From Actinomycetes bacterium (GTDB taxonomy: Bacteria; Actinomycetota; Actinomycetes; Actinomycetales; Beutenbergiaceae), in NCBI GenBank assembly GCA_021793935.1, contig JAJYRV010000096.1, positions 1 to 7,299 on the forward strand: a DNA stretch of 7,299 nucleotides, written 5' to 3'. The position numbers and the translations under genes were made by a program. Positions 1 to 5,190 of this stretch are shown here, one piece after another; positions within the stretch are counted from its first letter, which is position 1, and each line of letters starts with the position of its first letter. The notes below the pieces were generated by a model that did not search any database, had not been told where the DNA came from, and saw only the letters and a program-made list of their open reading frames with translations.

Positions 1-314
1 GATGGGTGCTGCGAAAGTTCGGCGAACTCCGCGACCACCTCAACTCCGTATCCTCCTTCAAGGTGGGTCTCACCTGGCAGATCATGCTCACCCTGGTCAC
101 GCCGATCGTGCTCGGATTCATGTTCCTCTCCGAGGTGATCAACCGGATCAATGAGGGTTACGGCGACATGCCGACCAGCTACGTCAACACATACGGGTGG
201 GGGCTGTCGATCGGCATCATCGTGCTCGCCATCGTCCTCTCCCTCCTGCCCTGGCCCAAGGGAGTGGTTGAAACCAAAGGCCTCAACGAACTGGAAAGGA
301 GCGAGGTTCGATGA
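1..314 (+). CDS. metP: Sodium-dependent amino-acid transporter (NSS family, MetP-like), C-terminal fragment
   Basis: This is the last 103 codons of a neurotransmitter:sodium symporter, a family that couples Na+ entry to uptake of amino acids across the cytoplasmic membrane. The reading frame is open from the first base; the GTG at 6 is internal, and the rest of the gene lies to the left of the window. Two hydrophobic helices are visible: one running from about GLTWQIMLTLVTPIVLGF to the SEVINRIN segment, and one around GWGLSIGIIVLAIVLSLLPW. Between them is a short polar loop with Tyr and Asn, followed by a charged cytoplasmic tail, as in the last two spans of bacterial NSS proteins. The stop overlaps the start of a MetS-like small-subunit gene, which is the known arrangement of the corynebacterial methionine/alanine importer MetP-MetS; this context makes metP more likely than another NSS member. 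The substrate is inferred from the context, not from binding-site residues, which are outside the window. Confidence 0.85.
   Translation, partial: WVLRKFGELRDHLNSVSSFKVGLTWQIMLTLVTPIVLGFMFLSEVINRINEGYGDMPTSYVNTYGWGLSIGIIVLAIVLSLLPWPKGVVETKGLNELERSEVR
295..301 (+). promoter_or_regulatory. Ribosome binding site of metS
   Basis: AAAGGAG lies nine bases before the ATG at 311, inside the end of the upstream transporter gene. It supports the ATG start of the small gene and independent initiation (or coupling through the ATGA overlap). Confidence 0.7.
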
Positions 315-460
315 CCCCCGCCGCTCTCATCTTGATGATCATCGCGATCCTGCTGATCTGGGGCGGCCTCGTGGCCGCGATCGTCCACCTACGCTCCCAC
401 CCCGACGAGCCCGCTGGGGAGGAGCAGGGCACGGAGCCGGGTGTATATCCCAGCCGCTAG
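311..460 (+). CDS. metS: Methionine/alanine importer small subunit (MetS-like)
   Basis: A 49-residue single-span membrane protein beginning MTPAALILMIIAILLIWGGL. The N-terminus has almost no soluble part, one hydrophobic helix spans about residues 4-25, and a polar acidic tail (HLRSHPDEPAGEEQGTEPG) follows. Length, the helix with a central WGG, and the short charged tail match the MetS family, whose known member in Corynebacterium is needed with the NSS transporter MetP for methionine and alanine uptake. The ATG overlaps the TGA of the transporter gene as ATGA, so the two are almost certainly co-transcribed and translationally coupled. The gene is too short for many annotation pipelines and is easily missed. 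The assignment rests on size, topology and position; no catalytic residues are expected. Confidence 0.85.
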   Translation: MTPAALILMIIAILLIWGGLVAAIVHLRSHPDEPAGEEQGTEPGVYPSR

Positions 461-461
461 C

Positions 462-477
462 CGCGCTCGTGAGCGCG
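462..477. terminator. GC-rich hairpin between convergent genes, possible terminator
   Basis: CGCGCT (462-467) pairs perfectly with AGCGCG (472-477) around a four-base loop, directly after the metS stop and before the aminotransferase stop at 524. No T tract follows on either strand, so it is not a canonical intrinsic terminator. T-poor hairpins have been proposed as terminators in actinobacteria. Function is inferred from position only. Confidence 0.3.
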
Positions 478-523
478 CGAGGCAGCTGCTTCCGTCCCCC
501 GGCGCAGTAGCCGCAGCGAAGCT

Positions 524-1612
524 CTAGACCGCTTCCACGGCCTCGACGATCGCGTCGAAGAGGAAATCGGCCTTCTCGATCGTCGCGTTCGGGCCCATGA
601 GACCGATCCGCCAAATCCTCGACGCGTACGGCCCGGTGCCCGCGCCGATCTCGATGTCCTTGTTCTCCAGCAGCCATCCGCGCACCTTCGCCGAATCGAC
701 GCCCTCGGGCACGACAACCGAGGTGAGCATCGGAAGCCGGTGCCCCTCAGCGGCGAACAGTCCCCAGCCGCGCTCCTGCACGCGCGCTTGGAAGTGTTCA
801 CCCGCCTCCCGGTGGCGCTTCGCCGCCGCGGGGATCCCCTCGGCGAGCACCGCTTTCAACCCGGCATGGAGCCCGGCCACCATCCCGGTCGGCGCGGTGT
901 GGTGGTACGTGCGCCCACCGCCGGCCCCGCCGGTGACGTACCCACCGAGCAGGCCGAGGTCGAGATACCACGATTGCGGCGTCGTCACCCGCCGATTCCA
1001 CGCCCGCTCGTTGATCGTGAACGGCGCGAGCCCCGGCGGCACGCCCAGGCACTTCTGGGTCCCGGCGTACCCGACGTCGATCCCCCACTCATCCGCAGCG
1101 AGCTCCCAGCCGCCGATGGAGGTGACGGCATCGGCGAGCAACAGGGCATCGCCCTTCGCTGCCCCCATCGCGGCGACATCCGAGACGACACCCGTGGAGG
1201 TCTCTGCGTGCACCATCGCATACACCGCTGGCCCGGGGTGGGCCGCGACCATCCGCTCCACGTCCACCGGCTGGCCGTATTCGTGCTCCACCGTGATGAC
1301 CTCACCCCCGCAGCGACGTGCCACGTCGGCCATCCGCTCCCCGAACAGGCCGTTGATCCCCACGACGACGACGTCCCCCGGGTGCACCGTGTTGACGAAG
1401 GCCGCTTCCATCCCTGCCGACCCCGTCGCTGAGAGCGGGAGCGTACGCTGGTTGTCGGTGCCCCAACACACCCGCAGCATGTCGCAGGTCTCATCCATGA
1501 GTTCCAGGAAGAGCGGGTCGAGGTGCCCGAGGATCGGCTGCGCCAGACCTTCCATCACTTCCGGATACGGATTCGTGGGCCCGGGGCCAAACAGGTGTCG
1601 GTGTGTTGCCAT
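524..1612 (-). CDS. PLP-dependent aminotransferase, class V (alanine-glyoxylate / serine-pyruvate type)
   Basis: A 362-residue fold-type I PLP enzyme of the AGXT/serine-pyruvate aminotransferase family, of usual length (360-390). The N-terminus FGPGPTNPYPEV (residues 8-19) is the family signature in the substrate pocket. SATGSAGMEA (61-70) would bind the cofactor phosphate, D161 in LLLADAVTS would hold the pyridine nitrogen, and K187 in GTQKCLGVPPG is the Schiff-base lysine. R335 in WRIGLMG aligns with the arginine that binds the substrate carboxylate. Family members transfer the amino group from alanine or serine to glyoxylate, yielding glycine, or work on related purine-degradation or photorespiratory substrates; the exact donor and acceptor cannot be read from sequence. 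There is no signal peptide, so it is cytoplasmic. The ATG at 1612 fits the conserved N-terminus and sits where a leaderless transcript would begin (see promoter). It is convergent with metS and divergent from the oligopeptidase gene. Subfamily is uncertain, so no symbol is given. Confidence 0.9.
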   Translation of the reverse strand: MATHRHLFGPGPTNPYPEVMEGLAQPILGHLDPLFLELMDETCDMLRVCWGTDNQRTLPLSATGSAGMEAAFVNTVHPGDVVVVGINGLFGERMADVARRCGGEVITVEHEYGQPVDVERMVAAHPGPAVYAMVHAETSTGVVSDVAAMGAAKGDALLLADAVTSIGGWELAADEWGIDVGYAGTQKCLGVPPGLAPFTINERAWNRRVTTPQSWYLDLGLLGGYVTGGAGGGRTYHHTAPTGMVAGLHAGLKAVLAEGIPAAAKRHREAGEHFQARVQERGWGLFAAEGHRLPMLTSVVVPEGVDSAKVRGWLLENKDIEIGAGTGPYASRIWRIGLMGPNATIEKADFLFDAIVEAVEAV

Positions 1613-1622
1613 GGGCTCACAC
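1601..1622. promoter_or_regulatory. Imperfect dyad over aminotransferase start codon and -10 box, candidate operator
   Basis: GTGTG (1601-1605) and CACAC (1618-1622) are inverted around a central CCATGG (1609-1614), all about the same axis at 1611.5, giving 16 of 22 symmetric bases. The axis falls on the aminotransferase ATG and predicted transcription start, and the right arm overlaps the -10 box. A bound repressor would block initiation. Symmetry of this quality also arises by chance in GC-rich DNA, so only the position makes it notable. Confidence 0.3.
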
Positions 1623-1646
1623 TACCGCGCTTGCCTCCCCTGTCCA
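1619..1646 (-). promoter_or_regulatory. Promoter of the aminotransferase gene (leaderless)
   Basis: Read on the minus strand, TGGACA (1646-1641; five of six bases of TTGACA) is followed after 16 bases by TAGTGT (1624-1619; TANNNT type). Counting seven bases on from the last T places transcription start at 1612, the A of the ATG. No convincing Shine-Dalgarno lies within ten bases of the ATG, which agrees with a leaderless mRNA, common in actinobacteria. Predicted from sequence only. Confidence 0.55.
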
Positions 1647-1683
1647 CAAGCCCTTGCCCGCCGCTCAGGATCGTCATCGTGGC

Positions 1684-1696
1684 CGGGAGTCTCCCG
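1684..1696. promoter_or_regulatory. Perfect 13-base palindrome at the -35 position of the oligopeptidase promoter
   Basis: CGGGAG and CTCCCG flank a single T. The palindrome covers the place where a -35 element would lie for the -10 box at 1711-1716, and no TTGACA-like sequence is visible there. It could be an operator or activator site. A perfect 6+1+6 palindrome is expected a few times by chance in a GC-rich window of this size. Confidence 0.3.
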
Positions 1697-1710
1697 CTGC
1701 AGACACCCTC

Positions 1711-1716
1711 TAGGGT
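1711..1716 (+). promoter_or_regulatory. -10 box of the oligopeptidase gene (leaderless)
   Basis: TAGGGT fits the actinobacterial TANNNT -10 consensus and places transcription start at about 1723-1724, at the GTG start codon. There is a GGAGG at 1718-1722, but only one base separates it from the GTG, too close for normal ribosome positioning, so leaderless translation is the better reading. The -35 is not recognisable. Confidence 0.45.
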
Positions 1717-1723
1717 TGGAGGT

Positions 1724-3859
1724 GTGAATGATGAGTACCTGTGGCTAGAAGACATCGATGGGGAGACCGCCCTGAACTGGGTGCGGGAGCAGAACGCGGG
1801 GAAAGCGGAAAAGCTTGCCCAGCGGGAAACCTTCATCGCCGTGCGGGAGAAGATCCGCGGCGCCCTCGATTCGGATGACAAGATTCCCGGCGTCTCCAAG
1901 ATCGGCGACCACTACTACAATTTCTGGCGCGACGCGCGTTCCGAGCGGGGCCTCTGGCGCCGCACCACGCCCGCCTCCTACCGCACCGACTCCCCGGAGT
2001 GGGAGACGGTTCTCGATCTCGACGCCCTCGCCGAGGAGGAAGGGGAGAACTGGGTATGGCACGGTGCGACGATCCTTCGCGAGGACGACGCGAACGGTGG
2101 GCGCGAGTACCGGTACGCGCTCATTTCTCTCTCGCGCGGCGGATCGGACGCTGATGTCACCCGGGAATTCGACCTCAGCACAAAAACCTGGGTGGAGGAG
2201 GGCTTCTACCGGCCCGAATCCAAGGGCGGGATGAGCTGGATCGACCGCGACACCGTGTTCGTGTACACCGACACCGGCGCGGGTTCACTCACCTCCTCGG
2301 GCTACCCCCGGCAGGTGCGCCGCTGGCACCGGGGAACCGCGCTCGAGGACGCCCCGATCGTCTACGAGGGCGAATCCGATGACATGTACATCCTCGCGGC
2401 CCACGATTCTACCCCCGGGTACGAGCGTGACTTCGTCATCCGCTCACGCGCCTTTTACGATTCGGAAATTTTTCTCCTCGAAGGTGAGGAGCTCACGAAG
2501 ATCGACGTGCCCCGATCGGCCGAGGCGGGGGTGCACCGGGACTGGCTCGTGGTGGAACTCCGTGAGGATTGGCACGTACCCACCGGCTCGGGAGAGCAGC
2601 CCCCGGTCACGTACCCCGCGGGCGGTCTGATCGCGATCCGCTGGGAGGATTTCCGCGCGGGTAGCCGCAGCTTCCACACCCTGTTCGCCCCCACCGCCGC
2701 GACCTCTCTCGCGGGCGCATCATGGACGAAGAACCACCTCATCATCAACGTTCTCGAGGACGTCAAGACCCGGCTCTACATCCTCACTCCCTCGGCGGAG
2801 GGGTTCCAGCGCACCGCCTTCCCCGGGCTTCCCGAGGTCGGAACCGTCGCCGCTGGGGCGGTGGAATCGAAGTTCTCTGACGACGTGTGGGTCACCACCA
2901 CCGACTTCCTCAGCCCCACCACGCTCTCCTTGGCAACGATCGCACCGCGCCCCCCGCAGGCAGCAGCTAACGCTCGCACCGCCGAGGACGCCGGGGGCTC
3001 AGACGCCACCGCCCTCACCGTGACGCGGGAGCCCCTCAAGTCCGCTCCCGCTTTCTTCGACGGGAGCAACCTCACGGCGACGCAGCGATTCGCCACCTCG
3101 AAGGACGGCACTCGGGTGCCGTATTTCCTCATCCACCGCGCCGACCTCGCTCCTGGCGATTCCCTGCCGACGCTGCTGTATGGGTACGGCGGGTTCGAAA
3201 TCTCCCTCACCCCGAGCTACTCCGCAGGGCTCGGCATCGGTTGGCTCGAACGCGGCGGGGCATACGCCCTCGCGAATATCCGCGGCGGGGGCGAGTACGG
3301 CCCGGCGTGGCACCAAGCCGCGCTGAAGGAGAACCGGCACAACGCGTACGAGGATTTTGCCGCCGTCGCCCGGCACCTCATCGATACCGGCGTGACGTCG
3401 GCCGCGCAGTTGGGGATCCAGGGAGGCTCCAACGGTGGGCTGCTCACGGGAAATATGCTCACCCGCTACCCCGAGCTATTCGGCGCGGTCGTCATCCAGG
3501 TGCCGCTGCTGGATATGAAGCGCTACTCCCACCTGCTCGCGGGCGCATCCTGGATGGCGGAGTATGGCGATCCGGATACCGCGGATTGGGAGTTCCTGGA
3601 GACCTTCTCCCCCTATCACTTGTTCGCCCCGGACGCCCACTACCCGCCGGTCCTCATCACCACTTCGACTCGGGACGACCGCGTGCACCCTGGGCATGCG
3701 CGGAAGATGGCGGCGAAGATGCTCGCTGCGGGCAAGGATGTGACGTACTACGAGAACATCGAGGGCGGGCACGGCGGGGCAGCGAACAACGCCCAGGCCG
3801 CGCACATGGCTGCGCTCGCCTACGAGTTCCTCGCAATCCGGTTGGGACTCACGGGATGA
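1724..3859 (+). CDS. Prolyl oligopeptidase family serine peptidase (S9A)
   Basis: A 711-residue cytoplasmic peptidase, the usual length for prolyl endopeptidases (about 700). It would cleave short proline-containing peptides on the C-terminal side of proline. The N-terminus, NDEYLWLEDIDGE (residues 2-14), is the typical beginning of the family. Residues of roughly 70-430 form the beta-propeller that gates access, and about 440-711 the alpha/beta-hydrolase domain. Landmarks are TSKDGTRVPYF (about 458-468), LLYGYGGFEIS (oxyanion-hole region), NIRGGGEYGPAWH, nucleophile S569 in GGSNGG, D651 in TSTRDDRVHP and H683 in EGGHGG, so the triad is intact. The Arg after the Asp pair matches the substrate-binding Arg of porcine prolyl oligopeptidase. 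An Ala/Asp-rich low-complexity insert (about residues 407-430) sits at the propeller-hydrolase junction. GTG 1724 was chosen because homology begins there and a -10 box ends eight bases before; the frame stays open upstream to 1523 without family resemblance. There is no signal peptide. The stop is one base from that of the convergent next gene. Confidence 0.93.
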   Translation: MNDEYLWLEDIDGETALNWVREQNAGKAEKLAQRETFIAVREKIRGALDSDDKIPGVSKIGDHYYNFWRDARSERGLWRRTTPASYRTDSPEWETVLDLDALAEEEGENWVWHGATILREDDANGGREYRYALISLSRGGSDADVTREFDLSTKTWVEEGFYRPESKGGMSWIDRDTVFVYTDTGAGSLTSSGYPRQVRRWHRGTALEDAPIVYEGESDDMYILAAHDSTPGYERDFVIRSRAFYDSEIFLLEGEELTKIDVPRSAEAGVHRDWLVVELREDWHVPTGSGEQPPVTYPAGGLIAIRWEDFRAGSRSFHTLFAPTAATSLAGASWTKNHLIINVLEDVKTRLYILTPSAEGFQRTAFPGLPEVGTVAAGAVESKFSDDVWVTTTDFLSPTTLSLATIAPRPPQAAANARTAEDAGGSDATALTVTREPLKSAPAFFDGSNLTATQRFATSKDGTRVPYFLIHRADLAPGDSLPTLLYGYGGFEISLTPSYSAGLGIGWLERGGAYALANIRGGGEYGPAWHQAALKENRHNAYEDFAAVARHLIDTGVTSAAQLGIQGGSNGGLLTGNMLTRYPELFGAVVIQVPLLDMKRYSHLLAGASWMAEYGDPDTADWEFLETFSPYHLFAPDAHYPPVLITTSTRDDRVHPGHARKMAAKMLAAGKDVTYYENIEGGHGGAANNAQAAHMAALAYEFLAIRLGLTG

Positions 3860-3860
3860 A

Positions 3861-4451
3861 TCACTCGTCGAGGAGCCAATGATGCTGCAACCGCAGCGCA
3901 CGCTCTAACCCGGCGGCGACTCCCGCGAGCGTGAGCGCAATATTCACCCCGGAAGGCAGCGCGATGGGAGAGGTGAACGTGAACCAGCCCGTACCCTCAG
4001 CGACCGCTTCGAGGAGCTGCGGAAGCTCCAACAGGAGTGAGACGACGAGGATCGACCACGAGAGCGCCCCGAGCAGCCTGCTCCACCCGCGGTGTTGCCG
4101 GTGGAACCTCATCCGCCACGCTTCTGCCGTACCCGGGATCGGCTGCAATTGCTGGGTGCCGCCCGGGAAGGTGAGGCGGACGCGTTTCATTCCATACGTG
4201 GAGAGTTCCGCCTCGATGAACGTCTCGTCACCGAGGGCGAACTGTGCCGGGCTTCGCTGCCACCGCCACTGCGCACCGTCGCGATAGAGGTAGACCCGTT
4301 CGTCGAGGTCGAAGAAGTTGACGTCGATGTCGTATCGAACCCCGCGATGGTCGGTGCCGAATCTCCCCCGCCAGATGGAGTCCCAGCGCCGGAGCGGGCG
4401 AATGGCGCTGCCATCGCCCGGTCTACTCTTTCTTCCTCGACCCGCTACCAC
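3861..4451 (-). CDS. Uncharacterised membrane protein: beta-rich N-terminal domain plus two membrane spans
   Basis: A 196-residue protein of unknown function. After a basic, probably flexible start (residues 1-30), there is a compact region of alternating hydrophobic residues, YDIDVNFFDLDERVYLYRDG (40-59) through FIEAELSTYGMKRVRLTFPGG (78-98), that looks like a small beta-sandwich. A basic stretch RMRFHRQHRGWSR (113-125) precedes helix 1 (about 127-147); an outside loop (148-165) precedes helix 2 (about 166-186), and the tail is HHWLLDE. By the positive-inside rule both ends are cytoplasmic. The motif pattern (DVNFFDLDE, LYRDG, YGMKR) resembles hypothetical actinobacterial proteins I have seen, but I know no experimental function. 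The GTG at 4451 is favoured because a promoter places transcription start two bases before it. It is the nearest downstream gene to hemerythrin on the same strand, 72 bases away, so read-through is possible. Its stop nearly abuts the oligopeptidase stop. Confidence 0.75.
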   Translation of the reverse strand: MVAGRGRKSRPGDGSAIRPLRRWDSIWRGRFGTDHRGVRYDIDVNFFDLDERVYLYRDGAQWRWQRSPAQFALGDETFIEAELSTYGMKRVRLTFPGGTQQLQPIPGTAEAWRMRFHRQHRGWSRLLGALSWSILVVSLLLELPQLLEAVAEGTGWFTFTSPIALPSGVNIALTLAGVAAGLERALRLQHHWLLDE

Positions 4452-4459
4452 AGCGCACG

Positions 4460-4489
4460 AGTATGCCAGGGGGAGTTCGAGAATGTCAC
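4460..4489 (-). promoter_or_regulatory. Promoter of the membrane-protein gene (near leaderless)
   Basis: On the minus strand, GTGACA (4489-4484; five of six bases of TTGACA) is followed after 18 bases by CATACT (4465-4460). Transcription would start near 4453, two bases before the GTG at 4451. There is no Shine-Dalgarno in the short gap. This both supports the GTG start and separates the gene from the hemerythrin transcript. Confidence 0.45.
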
Positions 4490-4523
4490 GGGAAGCCCGG
4501 TGAGTGCTCCCATTCGGATCGGT

Positions 4524-5030
4524 TCACCCCTCTCCTGCTCGCGCGCAGACCCAGCCCGGTGGCATCACTCCCGTTGCGATGAGTGAACGGAGCTCCGCCG
4601 CCTGTTCGGAAGGCAGCTCGGTATCCAGGTGGGGGTAGACGATCGGTTCCTCCTTGGAGTTGTGCGACTCCAGCACCGCAAGCATCTCCTCGCATGCGCC
4701 GATGAGGGCGGCGCGATCGGAGCTGCTCGCCACCGCGTCGTCGTACCCGGCAAGAGCGTCGTCGAGGGCACCCATCTGCCGCCACAGCACTCCGTGTTCC
4801 CGTTCCATCACCATGATCGGCATCGTCAGTCCACCTTCACGGATCGGTGGGAACGCGAATACTTCCTCGAGATAGATGTGGCGCCGGAGCGCAGTCATCG
4901 CCGTTTGCAAGGGACCGGCGAGCGCGCCGATGGGGTCGCCTCGTTCCAGGCCGGCAGCGAACTCCTCGATACCCGAATCGATCTCGTGGTGCTCCTTCGT
5001 CAGCGCCTGCGCCAGGCTCGAATCGGCCAT
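4524..5030 (-). CDS. Hemerythrin-like HHE-domain di-iron protein
   Basis: A 168-residue cytoplasmic four-helix protein. The metal-ligand pattern is clear: H15 in KEHHEID (residues 12-18), H51 and E55 in RRHIYLEE, H79 in EREHG, and H123 with E127 in ESHNSKEEPIVYPHLD. The H / HxxxE / H / HxxxE spacing resembles the bacterial di-iron proteins related to YtfE/ScdA and other HHE proteins, which bind O2 or act in nitrosative or oxidative stress and iron-sulfur repair. It lacks the N-terminal ScdA domain, so it is a stand-alone HHE protein and the exact role is open. H134 in YPHLD is an extra candidate ligand. The tail MPPGWVCARAGEG carries a single cysteine (C162) outside the bundle. The ATG at 5030 is fixed by AGGAGG four bases upstream and by the start of homology; the frame stays open back to 5252 but is not protein-like there. 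It is divergent from the SDR gene. Confidence 0.88.
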   Translation of the reverse strand: MADSSLAQALTKEHHEIDSGIEEFAAGLERGDPIGALAGPLQTAMTALRRHIYLEEVFAFPPIREGGLTMPIMVMEREHGVLWRQMGALDDALAGYDDAVASSSDRAALIGACEEMLAVLESHNSKEEPIVYPHLDTELPSEQAAELRSLIATGVMPPGWVCARAGEG

Positions 5031-5034
5031 TTCC

Positions 5035-5040
5035 CCTCCT
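5035..5040 (-). promoter_or_regulatory. Strong ribosome binding site of the hemerythrin gene
   Basis: AGGAGG followed by GGAA and the ATG at 5030. Perfect anti-16S complementarity decides the start codon. It is the strongest Shine-Dalgarno in the window and the only clear case apart from metS. Confidence 0.8.
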
Positions 5041-5069
5041 AAAATCCGGGTCGCGCGGTGTTGGGAAAA

Positions 5070-5075
5070 ATTATA
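5070..5075 (-). promoter_or_regulatory. Consensus -10 box (TATAAT) of the hemerythrin gene
   Basis: A perfect TATAAT on the minus strand, inside a small AT-rich island (about 5066-5075) in otherwise GC-rich DNA. Transcription start would be near 5063, giving a leader of about 33 bases that contains the Shine-Dalgarno. No TTGACA-like -35 is found 16-18 bases upstream; that place is taken by a GC palindrome, so the promoter may depend on an activator or an alternative sigma factor. Confidence 0.55.
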
Positions 5076-5088
5076 CGGCGCGCTCAGC

Positions 5089-5100
5089 CCGCCGCGGCGG
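5089..5100. repeat. Perfect 12-base GC palindrome in the hemerythrin-SDR divergent region
   Basis: CCGCCGCGGCGG is its own reverse complement and covers the -35 position (about 5093-5098) for the TATAAT at 5070-5075. It could be an operator shared by the divergent genes, or a by-product of high GC content. Confidence 0.25.
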
Positions 5101-5190
5101 CTCGGTATCCGCCTCCCCTCGCCTTCATACGTGGCTGCGGGTTCGGGGATTACAGCTAGCGCCACCGCGCAACTGGCAGACTCGGGAGGT

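Noticed and set aside
1523..1723. Upstream extension of the oligopeptidase to the ATG-like start at 1523
   Set aside because: It would run antisense through the aminotransferase start and its promoter, and the translated part does not look like this family, which begins at about NDEYLWLED.
597..1727. 376-codon open frame on the plus strand opposite the aminotransferase, plus a 230-codon frame at 740-1432
   Set aside because: Composition is Pro/Arg/Ser-rich with no recognisable domain. The minus-strand frame has a full set of PLP enzyme motifs. Long antisense frames are a normal effect of GC-rich third positions.
4489..4499. Small hairpin CGGG-AAG-CCCG between the hemerythrin and membrane-protein genes as a terminator
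   Set aside because: A four-base-pair stem without a T tract is too weak to call, and it overlaps the putative -35 of the downstream gene.
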